From positions 124,001-188,000 of the forward strand of contig JADJOJ010000003.1 of assembly GCA_016713825.1 (NCBI GenBank): a DNA stretch of 64,000 bases. Direction: 5' to 3'. The notes beneath the pieces were generated by a model, which ran no database searches, was not told the origin of the DNA, and was given only the letters and a program-made list of their open reading frames with translations. Shown one piece after another: positions 15,580 through 24,661 of this stretch (position 1 is its first letter; each line of letters begins with the position of its first letter). Source of the DNA: Candidatus Leptofilum gracile. GTDB taxonomy: Bacteria; Chloroflexota; Anaerolineae; Promineifilales; Promineifilaceae. Made by a program: the position numbers and the translations under genes.

Positions 15580-16626
15580 CTAGGCTGCGGTGGCCAGCTC
15601 CATTTGCGGCGAATAGGTGCCGCTGCGGGCGGCGCTGTTGCATTTGGCGCGATGGTAAAAGAGTCGTTGGGCTTCAGGGATGTTTCCCTGTTTGCCCTGC
15701 CACGCCTGCAAAACCGGCTGCTGCAGCGCACGGCCGTACGAAAAACTCAGCGCCCACGGCGGCGATTCATCCAGTGCGTTCATTGCATTTAGGCGTACGG
15801 TCGCTTCTTCGGCGCTTTGCCCGCCAGACAAAAAAACGATACCTGGAACGGCCGCTGGCACCGTGCGTCGGAAGCAGCGCAAAGTCGCCTCGGCCACTTC
15901 TTCAGGGGAGACGGTTTGGCCGGAATCTTTGCCCGGCAGCACCATGTTGGGCTTAAGCAGCATGCCCTCGTAGCTGACACCCTGCGCCAGCAGCTCAGCG
16001 AAGACCGCCTGCAAGACGGCTCCGGTGACCAGTTCGCACAGGGCCATGTCGTGCTCGCCATCCATCAGCACCTCTGGCTCCACAATGGGCACGATGCCGT
16101 GTGCCTGGCACAGCGCGGCGTAGCGAGCCAGCGCGTGGGCATTCACCTGGATGCCGGTGCGGGTGGGTAAATGGTCGCCAATGGTGAAGACGGCGCGCCA
16201 TTTGGCAAATTTGGCCCCGAGTTCGCGGTAATGGTCCAGGCGTTGGCCCAGGCCATCGAGCCCTTCGGTTACGGTTTCGCCATCAAAGCCGGGCAGATCA
16301 ATTTTGCCCTGGTCCACTTTGATGCCGGGGATGATCCCTTTTTGCTGGAGGAGTTGGGGAAACGGCCGTCCTTCCGCATCTTCCTGGTGAATTGTCTCAT
16401 CATACAAAATGACGCCGCTGATTGCCTCGGCCATGTTGAGGGTGGTAAACAGCAGTTCGCGATACGCTCGGCGGTTTTCTTCGGTGGAACTGACGCCAAT
16501 GCTGGTAAACCGTTTTTTGATGGTGCCTTCGCTTTCATCGGCGGCCAGAATGCCTTTGCCAGGGGCCACCAGGGCCTGAGCCGTAAGCGCTAGTTCGGCA
16601 GTATTGCTTGTCATTTTGTTTTTCAT
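15580..16626 (-). CDS. Fructose-bisphosphate aldolase, class I
   Basis: This glycolytic enzyme of about 348 residues splits fructose 1,6-bisphosphate through a Schiff base, with no metal. The start 'ALVAPGKGILAADESEGTIKKR' and 'ENRRAYRELLFTT' match animal/plant-type class I aldolase. The Schiff-base Lys is in 'GMLLKPNMVLPG', and 'VFLSGGQSAEEATVRLNAMN' follows. I start at ATG 16626 because AGGGAG lies 9 bases before it; a second ATG 12 bases later is possible. An upstream in-frame extension lacks family similarity. It is a single gene with its own terminator-like stem. Confidence 0.95.
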   Translation of the reverse strand: MKNKMTSNTAELALTAQALVAPGKGILAADESEGTIKKRFTSIGVSSTEENRRAYRELLFTTLNMAEAISGVILYDETIHQEDAEGRPFPQLLQQKGIIPGIKVDQGKIDLPGFDGETVTEGLDGLGQRLDHYRELGAKFAKWRAVFTIGDHLPTRTGIQVNAHALARYAALCQAHGIVPIVEPEVLMDGEHDMALCELVTGAVLQAVFAELLAQGVSYEGMLLKPNMVLPGKDSGQTVSPEEVAEATLRCFRRTVPAAVPGIVFLSGGQSAEEATVRLNAMNALDESPPWALSFSYGRALQQPVLQAWQGKQGNIPEAQRLFYHRAKCNSAARSGTYSPQMELATAA

Positions 16627-16932
16627 TTTTCTGCTCCCTGTTCCGTGCTGCGGGCAGCGACGAAACAAAATTGAGATAACACTCAAGAATGTGGGGGTAA
16701 CCTGGGCTCAGGGGCTCAGGCCAGCCATTGTGTGGCAAATGGTAAGGGGCGTTACGACCAATTTTCATCAATCGGGAATGATGTGCAGGGGAAGAGCGTG
16801 GGGTCCGATCTCGATGAAAATCAGGTCGCAATCGTTGTCACATTATAGCATATCACAAGGTTGGCAGGGGTGAATGTGCCTGGATATAGGCGGGCCTAAA
16901 CAGGCTTTACCACTGTTTAGGCAATGGGGACT
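16627..16932. other. Intergenic region, promoter side of the aldolase gene
   Basis: About 300 bases between two minus-strand genes. Near 16840 'TTGTCACATTATAGCATATC' is AT-rich. The region ends in the hairpin at 16894-16922. No additional gene was recognised. Confidence 0.4.
16894..16922 (-). terminator. Stem-loop after the phosphotransferase gene
   Basis: GCCTAAACAG pairs perfectly with CTGTTTAGGC over a 9-base loop, 11 bases downstream of the phosphotransferase stop on the minus strand. No T-run follows, so it may be a weak or factor-dependent terminator. Confidence 0.5.
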
Positions 16933-17709
16933 TTAGCGGTGCAAACTTTTTTGGATGAACGGCCGTTTCTCCCCCAAATATTCAATATCCGCCCGGTACA
17001 GCAGATGATGGCCATCGGCCAGATTGGCGATGAACGCTTCGTTCCCTTTTTGCGCTTCGGCCTGCATGTAGGTTACCAGCGTTTCCAGCCGCAAAATCAT
17101 CATCTCTACCAGATTGTGCCGCTGCGCGACGGGGAAGCCGTAGGCGTCGCAAAAAAGGCGTGCCCGCTCGATTTGGGTTTCCAGGTTACCCAATCTATCT
17201 GGGTTTTGCGGATGGGTGAACGGTGCCCAGCGGTACAGCGCGTAGGCGATGTCCCAAATGCGGGGGCCGGGGTGCGCCGTGTCAAAGTCGATGAGGCCCA
17301 CTGCCAGACGGCCGTTTAGCACCACGTTGTACGGGGCAAAATCGCCGTGACAAATTACCTCGATGGGCGTTTGGCTGGGCAGCAGCCAGGTGTGGCTCTC
17401 CAGGTTTTGGGCCAGAAACGTGCGACTCGCCTCGTGGTAAGCGCGCAGCAGCTGGGCGGCCGAGACCAGCGCTTCCTGGCTGGCGGCGGCGGCGCTCAGC
17501 GGGTAGTTGCATACATCCCCGGCCAGAAAAGTGACAATTTCGTTGCCTGCCTCATCAAAGCCCAGGGGGTGGGGAACGGCCGTAAATCCCGCCGCCCGCA
17601 CCTGCCGCAGCAACGCGTGTACCGACTGGGTCCAGGGGCCAGCAGGCCGGTGTACCGTGTTGGCGATGCGGCCAATCTTGTTTTTGCGACCGCCTTGTAG
17701 AAATTCCAT
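16933..17709 (-). CDS. Phosphotransferase (APH/choline kinase-like family)
   Basis: A protein of about 258 residues with the kinase-like fold of aminoglycoside phosphotransferases. The catalytic loop 'VICHGDFAPYNVVLN' (about 158-172) and the metal site 'VGLIDFDTAHPGPRIWDIAY' (about 178-197) are intact. I start at 'MEFLQGGRKNK' (17709), just 7 bases after the XdhC stop on the same strand. Substrate is unknown; such genes phosphorylate small alcohols, sugars or antibiotics, and resistance should not be assumed. Confidence 0.83.
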   Translation of the reverse strand: MEFLQGGRKNKIGRIANTVHRPAGPWTQSVHALLRQVRAAGFTAVPHPLGFDEAGNEIVTFLAGDVCNYPLSAAAASQEALVSAAQLLRAYHEASRTFLAQNLESHTWLLPSQTPIEVICHGDFAPYNVVLNGRLAVGLIDFDTAHPGPRIWDIAYALYRWAPFTHPQNPDRLGNLETQIERARLFCDAYGFPVAQRHNLVEMMILRLETLVTYMQAEAQKGNEAFIANLADGHHLLYRADIEYLGEKRPFIQKSLHR

Positions 17710-17716
17710 GAATGTT

Positions 17717-18736
17717 TTACGAACCGCTGCGTGCCTGGACGATTTCGGCCATGATGGAGAGGGCAATTTCCTCTGGCGTCTGTGCGCCGATGTTCAGGCC
17801 GATGGGGCCGTGGATGCGGCCAATCTCGTCATCGCCAAAGCCGTAGCCGCGCAGCCGCTCCACCCGCTTGGCGTGGGTCTTCTTACTGCCCAATGCGCCG
17901 ATGTAAAACGGCTGGGCCTTCAGGATGATTTTTAGCGCTGGGTCGTCTATTTTGGGGTCGTGGGTGAGCAGGGCAACGGCCGTTTCCGGCGTAATCTTCA
18001 CTTCGGTAAACGCTTTGTCTGGCCACGCCTGGATGAGCTGGTCCACGTGCGGGAAGCGCTCGTCGCTGCCAAAAGCGCGGCGCGGATCGATGACCAGGGT
18101 GCGGTAGCCCAGCGTCTTGGCGTAGCTGGTGAGGGCAATGGCAATGTGCACGCCGCCCACCATCAGCAGCGTGGGCGCGGGGCGCACGGTGTCTATGAAC
18201 ACCTCAATTTCGTCCGTCAGCTGCACGCGCTGGGGATGCACTGCTTTGGCTTCAGCGGCAATCGCCTGGGCGTCTAGCGCCGCCTCGCCCAGCGTGCCCA
18301 GGCGCTCCCCCGCGCGGCTGACGGCCAGCTTGCGCCCCAGCAAGCCTTCTGGCCCGCGAATGACGGTGATGGCTGCGCCGGCTCTGTCGTTTTGGATGAG
18401 GGAGTGGATGAACTGGGTAACGGCCGTATCCAACTGCTCCACAAACACCTCAATTGTGCCGCCACAGGCCAGACCCACGTCCCAGGCGGTTTCGTCGGCC
18501 ACGCCAAAATGCAGCAGCTTGGGACGATTGGCTTGCAGCGCTTGCGCCCCTTCCTCAACCACCGCCCCTTCCACGCAGCCGCCGCTCACCGAACCGCTGA
18601 TACGGCCGTCGGGCGTCAGCGCCATCTTGGCCCCCACCTTGCGCGGTGCAGACCCCCAGGTTTGCACCACGGTGGCCAGGGCGATTGATTGGTTTTCTGC
18701 TTGCCAGCGGTTGATGTCGTCGATTACTTCTTTCAT
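17717..18736 (-). CDS. XdhC/CoxF family molybdenum cofactor accessory protein
   Basis: A protein of 339 residues. XdhC proteins bind Mo cofactor and help sulphurate it before insertion into xanthine dehydrogenase or aerobic CO dehydrogenase. Diagnostic parts are 'ATVVQTWGSAPRKVGAKM' and 'GSVSGGCVEGAVVEE' (about 25-65), then the Rossmann part 'TLLMVGGVHIAIALTSYAKTLGY' (about 195) and a C-terminal 'YIGALGSKKTHAKRVERL'. ATG 18736 is supported by AAGGACC. It lies 23 bases after CoxE in the order coxD-coxE-coxF known from CO dehydrogenase clusters, yet no dehydrogenase subunit genes are here. Confidence 0.88.
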   Translation of the reverse strand: MKEVIDDINRWQAENQSIALATVVQTWGSAPRKVGAKMALTPDGRISGSVSGGCVEGAVVEEGAQALQANRPKLLHFGVADETAWDVGLACGGTIEVFVEQLDTAVTQFIHSLIQNDRAGAAITVIRGPEGLLGRKLAVSRAGERLGTLGEAALDAQAIAAEAKAVHPQRVQLTDEIEVFIDTVRPAPTLLMVGGVHIAIALTSYAKTLGYRTLVIDPRRAFGSDERFPHVDQLIQAWPDKAFTEVKITPETAVALLTHDPKIDDPALKIILKAQPFYIGALGSKKTHAKRVERLRGYGFGDDEIGRIHGPIGLNIGAQTPEEIALSIMAEIVQARSGS

Positions 18737-18759
18737 GGTTTGGTCCTTGTTGTATTCGA

Positions 18760-19986
18760 TTACCGATCTTTGACGAAGGCGGCCCCGGATAACTTGAGCT
18801 GTTGGCGGCGAGACGGCCGTTTCTCCGCCGTCAAATTTTGTAAATGGGTGGCTAACTCTTCCAGGCTGGCCAGGTTGTGCACCGGCAAAAAGTCGTCGAT
18901 GTAGGGCAGCGCCGCCTGCATCCCGCGCGTCAGCGGTTCGTATTCGGCCGAACCCAGCAGCGGGTTGAGCCAGATCAGCCGGTGGCAACTGCGCTGCAAA
19001 CGGCCGATTTCCTTCTTCAGCAGCACCGGGTCGCCCCGGTCCCAGCCATCGCTAATCAGCAGCACCACCGCGCCGCGCCCCAGCACCCGCCGTCCCCAAT
19101 CAAAGTTAAACGTCTTCAGCGATTCGCCAATGCGCGTGCCGCCGGACCAATCCGTCACCTCGCGTGACACCTCCGCCAGGGCGCGATCAATCTCCTTGCC
19201 GCGCAGCTGCCGCGTGATGCGCGTGAGGTGCGTGCTGAACACAAACGCCTCCACCTCTTGCTCCAGCCCTTCTGCCAGGCTGTAAATAAAGTGCAGCAGC
19301 AGCCGGGCGTACCGCTCCATCGAGCCGCTGATGTCGGCAATGACGATGAGCGGGCGGGGCTTGTACTTGAACTGGCGGCTGGGCCATTCGATCAGTTCGC
19401 CGCCGTAGCGCAGGTTGCGTCGCAGGCTGCGACGCAAATCCAGCCGCTGGCCGCGCCCGGGTCGCTGCCGCCGGGTGCGCCGCAGCCCCAACTGCCACAC
19501 CATCTGAGCCATGAACTGCTTGACGGCGTGCAGCTCTTCTTGTGTCAGGTCGCCAAAATCTTTGCGGCGCAGCACCTCGCGGGTGCTGTACGTTTGCGTC
19601 ACCTCGATGACCTGCTGCACCTCATCGTCATCCTCCTCAGTCTGGTCATCACCGCCTGCGGGAGCATCTTCTTGCAGCGGCGGCGGGGCGATGATTGGTT
19701 TGTGATCGGCCGCTTCGGGGCGGAATTTGAACAGCGCATCGAAGATCGTTTTGTCGCGCGGGGCGCGCCAGAACAGCTCAAACGCTTGCTCAAACAGGGG
19801 TAAATCGTCCCGATCGTGTACCAGCAAGCAGCGGGCGGTGTAGAAAAAGTCCGCCTTGCGGGCCAGATTCACGTGCTCCAGGGCGTGCACCAGGTCGATC
19901 ATCCGGCCCGGATTCACGTCCATGCCCAACGCCCGCAGCAAACGGCCGAATAAAATCAGGTTGTGGAGGAGGTGGTTGTTAGACAC
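18760..19986 (-). CDS. CoxE-like protein with VWA domain
   Basis: A 408-residue protein. CoxE works with the AAA ATPase CoxD in maturing the CO dehydrogenase active site. The VWA domain has the metal-site motif 'VIADISGSMERYARLL' (about 215-230), then 'WSGGTRIGESLKTF' and 'LISDGWDRGDP'. The N-terminal half is the typical CoxE helical region, with an acidic stretch 'DDQTEEDDDEVQQ' near residue 135. The start is a GTG with a poor ribosome site, so it could be off by a few codons. It follows CoxD through an inverted array. Confidence 0.88.
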   Translation of the reverse strand: MSNNHLLHNLILFGRLLRALGMDVNPGRMIDLVHALEHVNLARKADFFYTARCLLVHDRDDLPLFEQAFELFWRAPRDKTIFDALFKFRPEAADHKPIIAPPPLQEDAPAGGDDQTEEDDDEVQQVIEVTQTYSTREVLRRKDFGDLTQEELHAVKQFMAQMVWQLGLRRTRRQRPGRGQRLDLRRSLRRNLRYGGELIEWPSRQFKYKPRPLIVIADISGSMERYARLLLHFIYSLAEGLEQEVEAFVFSTHLTRITRQLRGKEIDRALAEVSREVTDWSGGTRIGESLKTFNFDWGRRVLGRGAVVLLISDGWDRGDPVLLKKEIGRLQRSCHRLIWLNPLLGSAEYEPLTRGMQAALPYIDDFLPVHNLASLEELATHLQNLTAEKRPSRRQQLKLSGAAFVKDR

Positions 19987-20003
19987 AGGTGGTTTTTGCC
20001 TGT

Positions 20004-20083
20004 GTAATTAAGTAATTAGGTAATTGGGTAATTAAGTAATTCTTCAATTACCTAATTACTCAATTACTCAATTACCCAATTAC
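20004..20083. repeat. Inverted array of GTAATTA-type units between coxE and coxD
   Basis: Units such as TAATTAGGTAATTGGGTAAT are followed after a TTC turn by reverse-complement units (AATTACCTAATTACTCAATT). It spans the CoxD stop codon and the gap before CoxE. Same layout as other arrays here, with a different unit. Confidence 0.8.
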
Positions 20084-20967
20084 GCATTTGCCCTTACGCG
20101 GTCCAAAATCTGCTTCGTTGTCTCGCCGTTCACTTTTTCGATGTCGTCCTGGTATTTGAGGATGACGCCGATGGTGTTTTCTACCACTTCCACGCTGAGC
20201 GCCTGGGCGTCCAGGGCCACCAGGGCGGCGGTCCAGTCCAGCGTTTCGGCCACGCCGGGGATTTTGTACAGGTCTTGCTGGCGCAGCTCTTGAATGAAGT
20301 AGGTCACCTGCTCGGCCAGCTGGTCGGCGGCGTGGGGCAGTTTGGCCCGGACGATGTCGTACTCTTTTTCGAAGCTGGGGTAGTCGATCCAGAAGTACAG
20401 GCAGCGGCGCTTGAGCGCGTCGTGCACCTCGCGGGTGCGGTTGGAGGTGAGCACCACCACCGGCGGCTGGGCGGCTTTGATGGTGCCGATTTCCGGGATG
20501 GTGATCTGGAACTCTGAGAGAATTTCCAGCAGGAACGCTTCAAACTCTTCGTCGCTGCGGTCAATTTCGTCGATGAGCAGGACGGGGCGCTGGGTTTTGC
20601 TGCGCTCGATGGCCTGGAGAAGCGGCCGTTCCAGCAAAAATTCCTTGCCAAACAGCTCTGCCTCGCTGGCCCGCTCGCCGCGTGATTCCAGCAGGCGAAT
20701 GTGCAGCATCTGGCGGGTGTAGTTCCATTCGTAGATCGCCTGGTTCACGTCTAGCCCTTCGTAACATTGCAGGCGAATCAGCTCCGTGCCCAGTAAATCA
20801 GCCAGCACTTTGGCAATTTCGGTCTTACCTACGCCGGGTTCACCTTCCAAAAAGAGGGGCCTTTGCAGCTTGAGCGCGAGGTAAACGGCCGTTGCCAAGC
20901 CCCGGTCGGCCACATAATGCCGACCGCGCAGCGCCTCTTGTAATTGGTCGATGGATTCAATCTGCAT
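20080..20967 (-). CDS. MoxR-family AAA ATPase, CoxD-like
   Basis: A 295-residue AAA+ ATPase. Walker A is 'FLEGEPGVGKTEIAKVLADL' (about 38-57) and Walker B is 'RPVLLIDEIDRSDEEFEAFL' (about 127-146). The sensor segment 'VVVLTSNRTREVHDALKRRC' follows, and then 'LYFWIDYPSFEKEYDIV', typical of MoxR/CoxD. AAGGAG precedes the ATG. MoxR ATPases pair with VWA proteins as metal-enzyme chaperones, and the next gene is exactly such a partner (CoxE). Confidence 0.9.
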   Translation of the reverse strand: MQIESIDQLQEALRGRHYVADRGLATAVYLALKLQRPLFLEGEPGVGKTEIAKVLADLLGTELIRLQCYEGLDVNQAIYEWNYTRQMLHIRLLESRGERASEAELFGKEFLLERPLLQAIERSKTQRPVLLIDEIDRSDEEFEAFLLEILSEFQITIPEIGTIKAAQPPVVVLTSNRTREVHDALKRRCLYFWIDYPSFEKEYDIVRAKLPHAADQLAEQVTYFIQELRQQDLYKIPGVAETLDWTAALVALDAQALSVEVVENTIGVILKYQDDIEKVNGETTKQILDRVRANA

Positions 20968-21021
20968 GAATTCTCCTTGCCGTGGGAAATTTGCTTCTAT
21001 TTTAGCAAGAAAACACCTGGT

Positions 21022-21097
21022 GCCGTAATCGGTAATCCGTAAGCGGTATTCGGTTTTCCGTTCACCGATTACCGTTCACCGTTTACCGATTACCGGC
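21022..21097. repeat. Inverted array of GGTAATC-type units
   Basis: The left arm is CCGTAATCGGTAATCCGTAA-like, the right arm ACCGTTCACCGTTTACCGAT-like. It fills the gap between the SDR stop and the CoxD start. It uses the same unit as the arrays at 9373, 42890 and 52094. Confidence 0.8.
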
Positions 21098-21852
21098 TAC
21101 TGGGCCGTCAGCCCGCCGTCCACCGTCAGCGTGGCCCCGGTGGTGAAGGAGGCGGCGTCGGAGGCGAGCCAGAGAACGGCTTCGGCCACTTCACGCGGAG
21201 CGCCCAGGCGGCGGCTGGGATTGTTCAGGATGGCCCCTTGTTCCAGCTGGGGCAGCTGCTCGATGGCGCGTTCGATCATGGGGGTGCGGATGACGGCGGG
21301 GCAGACGGCATTCACCCGGATGCCTTTGCGGGCGTATTCCACGGCGGCGGTGCGGGTGAGGCCGACGACGGCGTGTTTGCTGGCGGCGTAGGCGGGCATG
21401 GAGTGGGCCCCAATCAGCCCGGCGACGGAGGCGGTGTTGATGATTGCTCCGCCGCCTTGCAGGAGCATTTGCTGAATTTCGTACTTCAGGCAGAGCCAGA
21501 CGCCTTTGGCGTTAACGGCCATAATTTGGTCAAATTCTTCTTCGGTGACATCGATGGTGCGCACGGGAGCGCCTTCGATGCCCGCGTTGTTGAAGGCGAT
21601 GTCGAGACGGCCGTATTCCCCCACCACCTCGTTCACCATCGCTTCCACCTGGGCCGCCTGGGAAACGTCAGTCTGCACAAAAAAAGCGCTGCCGCCTGCG
21701 TCGCGGATCAGCTGCACCGTTGCCTGCCCGCCGTCCGGGTTCAGGTCGGCAATGGCGATTTTGGCACCGTGATGGGCGAAGAGAACGGCCGTTTCGCGAC
21801 CAATGCCAGAACCGCCGCCGGTGATCAGGGCAATTTTACCGTCTAGCTGCAT
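21097..21852 (-). CDS. Short-chain dehydrogenase/reductase
   Basis: A 251-residue SDR oxidoreductase using NAD(P). The cofactor motif 'ALITGGGSGIGRETA' is at the N-terminus, 'DIAFNNAGIEG' near 84, the catalytic Ser in 'GAIINTASVAGLIG', and the Tyr-Lys pair in 'MPAYAASKHAVVGLTRTAAV'. The C-terminal 'FTTGATLTVDGGLTAQ' is usual. An Asp after the second strand ('AIADLN') suggests NAD preference. Start ATG 21852 has GGAGG 6 bases upstream; the longer frame upstream lacks similarity. Substrate unknown. Confidence 0.92.
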   Translation of the reverse strand: MQLDGKIALITGGGSGIGRETAVLFAHHGAKIAIADLNPDGGQATVQLIRDAGGSAFFVQTDVSQAAQVEAMVNEVVGEYGRLDIAFNNAGIEGAPVRTIDVTEEEFDQIMAVNAKGVWLCLKYEIQQMLLQGGGAIINTASVAGLIGAHSMPAYAASKHAVVGLTRTAAVEYARKGIRVNAVCPAVIRTPMIERAIEQLPQLEQGAILNNPSRRLGAPREVAEAVLWLASDAASFTTGATLTVDGGLTAQ

Positions 21853-21935
21853 GGGGAACCTCCAAAATGTGGGAAATAGTTGCAGCCAAGTTTTATCGTA
21901 GAGGGAGGGGATTAACAAAAAATGGATTTGTAGAT

Positions 21936-21971
21936 GTGTGTGCGGGGAAACGGCCGTTTCCCCGCACACAC
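21936..21971. repeat. Perfect 36-base palindrome centred on ACGGCCGT
   Basis: Eighteen bases on each side of the centre between 21953 and 21954 are perfectly complementary. The half-site runs GTGTGCGGGGAAACGG toward the centre. It lies between the end of the beta-helix gene and the start of the SDR gene. It could serve as a terminator stem or form a cruciform. Confidence 0.9.
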
Positions 21972-23790
21972 GTTAATGGAGGCAAAGTCAAATTATGAGG
22001 ATAAACAAGACGGCTTAATTTTTGACGATGGCGGGTAAAAACAGTTCGTAGCCCAATTGCGTAACCGGGCTTAAGGGTGAACTTGTTAGATCAAATGCAG
22101 TGGCCGAACCCCAATGGGCGACAAAAGCGACCGGGCGATTCTGCAAATTATAGTCTGCCAGGTCAACCGACCAGGTATCGGCACCGCCGATCAATTTGCT
22201 TCCCCGTAAAATGCCACCGCCGCCGGGCTTGGTTGGGTCGTTTGTGACTTCATAGATACTAATCACAAAGGTTCCTGCTGTTGTGGTGCCCGTGACGACA
22301 GTTCCACTGGACGTTGTGACCTCTGGATAGTTGAGCAGTCCGTTTGGGCCGGTGTCTGCATCGCCTGGATCGTTTAGTTCCAGACCATCCGCACCCAGTT
22401 CGATGGGTAATCCGCCGTTGCTATCAATTTCTTGGGGAATCATGAGGTTGTTGATAGAGCTGTTGCCAATAATGCGGATACCGGCTGCCCCATTGCCTTG
22501 TACTTGCTGCGGGGTAAGATAATTGCCTTGCGATTGGAAAACATACAGGCCATGATTGTCATTGTTGAGTAAAAGCGTATTGGTAACAAGCTGCGTTTCC
22601 TGAACGTTTTCCAAATAAATCCCACTTTCCCCGTTATGAGCAATGATTTGGGTTCCAGGGAAGTCCAGCGTACCAATCTTGGTGCCAGTTGAATTTGAAA
22701 CATGAAGGCCATCAAATCCGTTGCCGCGTGGCGTAACGCCATCAATAGCGACGCCGATTTTATTTAAGTCCAACGTTGTGGTGGGGGAATTGCTGATAAG
22801 GATACCGTAATTGGTATTGCTGCCAATGATATTGCCGGTTGCCACCGGCAAGGTGCTGCCAATGATGTTATTCCCGGCGTCATCAAATATACCAATGCCG
22901 TGCTGCCCATTGGGCAAACTCAACATCCCTGTATGATCCAGGCCAATGATGTTGTTCATGATTAAGTTGCTGCCACCTGAGTTTTGAATGCGCAGCCCAT
23001 CCAGCGTGTTGCCGCTCAGGAGATTGTTGATAACCCAGGTAGATGGGGCGTCGCCGGTCACATAGATGCCATAATTGTTGGGGGCGGCAGTGGTTCCACT
23101 GCTATCCGTCCCAATCCAGTTGCAGGAGATATACTTAAATTCGCTTGATACGCCAGTTACATAAACACCGGCTGAAGCGTTGCCCCGAATGTAGTTGCGG
23201 GCCAATGCGTCATCTTCTTCAAAGTCATTGCAGCCAACGAAGTTAACGGCCGTTCCGCCCACCAACTCCACACCATAATTTGTATTATTTTCGATGATGT
23301 TGGCCCAAATGCTGGTACGTCCACTGCCGTTAACTTGAATACCCGTGCTGTTATTGAAGATATGATTGTTGCGAATTTGGTTTCTTTGGGCGTTGCTTGT
23401 TACGGCGATACCTGTATTGTTGTCGTGGATACTGTTTTGCTGAACGGCCGTTGCGTTGCCCAACGGATCGACGCCCACCATCACATACTGGCTGCCAAAA
23501 ATGGAAATTCCTTCTCCCGGCAAGCCAACATGGCATTTGATCGTATTGCCATAAATCCAGGCGGTGGGCTTCGTCTCATCGGCAATGTTCGACGCAACAT
23601 AAATTCCGCCAAAAGATGAATTACTGTTGCCACAGCCACCCGTACCAGGATTGTCATCGCCAATAATGTTGTTGGCGATTTCCACTTCCACGGCATCGGT
23701 TTGCAGCCAGATGTTGGAATAGCTAGAGCCAGAGCCGTACAGGCGCAGGTTTTTGAGGGCAATCGCTTCCCCATTGATGCGGAAAACATT

Positions 23791-24661
23791 AGACCTCTTG
23801 CATAAGTAAATGAAGTATCATCGAAAGCATGAAATACGAAAATATCAAAGACAAGCGAGACAAAGAATTCAAGCGTTTAACGGGTGTTCCGCACCAACTT
23901 TTTAAACAGATGCTTACCATTGTGAACCAAGAAAGCCCGACCTTTGGCCGACCACCAACACTGCCAAATGCCGATCAACTGCTGCTGACGTTAATGTATT
24001 GGCGGGAATATCGGACGCAGTTCCACATTGCAGAAACCTATGGTGTCAGTGAGTCTACGGTATGTCGAACCATTCACAAAATCGAAAAGATGCTTATGGA
24101 TTCTGGACAATTCAGGCTACCAGGCAAGAAAAAATTGACGGAAAGCGATACAACAATAGAGGTAATCCTGGTTGACGCCACTGAACAGGCAATTGAACGA
24201 CCCAAAAAAACAGAAGTTGCATTACAGCGGTAAGAAAAAATGCCATACTCAAAAAGCGCAGGTCATTATTGATCAAGCAACCCTTGAAATAATTGCCACG
24301 GCGTTTGGTAACGGGACAATGCACGATTTCAAACTATTCAAGGCAAATCACGCAGGCATTGATCCAGAAATCATCTGTTTGGCCGATAGCGGCTACCAAG
24401 GATTAGCAAAATTACATCGTAACAGCGAGACGCCAAAGAAAAAGTCAAAAAAGAAACCCTTAACTGCCGAAGAAAAGGCGCGCAATCGACAGTTGTCGCA
24501 AAGGCGAATCTTTTGTGAACATGTCATTGGTAAGCTAAAGATATTTCGTATTTTGAAAGAACGGTATCGCAATCGCAGAAAACGATTTGGGTTGCGATTT
24601 AACTTGATTGCCGCTTTGTACAATATGTCCCTTGCGGCTAGATGACTTTTGCAAGAGGTCT
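23791..24661 (+). mobile_element. IS5-like insertion sequence, 871 bp
   Basis: Terminal inverted repeats AGACCTCTTGCAWAAGT (16 of 17 identical) bound the element. The flanks carry a direct ATT on both sides (23788-23790 and 24662-24664), a likely 3-base target duplication; setting the ends one base inward gives TA instead. Two overlapping frames encode a DDE transposase. The element is clearly more AT-rich than its surroundings and has no copy of the ACGGCCGT palindrome, both signs of recent arrival. It lies inside the beta-helix gene, on the opposite strand to that gene. Confidence 0.92.
23829..24645 (+). CDS. IS5-family DDE transposase, in two frames
   Basis: The first frame (23829-24233, 134 residues) has a helix-turn-helix part ('QFHIAETYGVSESTVCRTIH') and the first catalytic Asp in 'VILVDATEQAIERP'. 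The second frame (to 24645) has 'CLADSGYQGL' with the second Asp, and 'FCEHVIGKLKIFRIL' with the catalytic Glu. They are joined at CCCAAAAAAACAG (24201-24213). Moving from the first frame to the second needs a +1 (or -2) shift at the run of seven A. This may be programmed slippage, known in this IS family, or a contraction of the A-run that disables it. Confidence 0.87.

Noticed and set aside
16933..17709. Aminoglycoside resistance gene
   Set aside because: Only the general kinase-like fold is visible; many such phosphotransferases are metabolic, so no resistance is claimed.
22015..23691. Repetitive pattern in the beta-helix gene as DNA repeats
   Set aside because: The periodicity is in the protein (beta-helix turns); the DNA copies differ too much to be tandem repeats.
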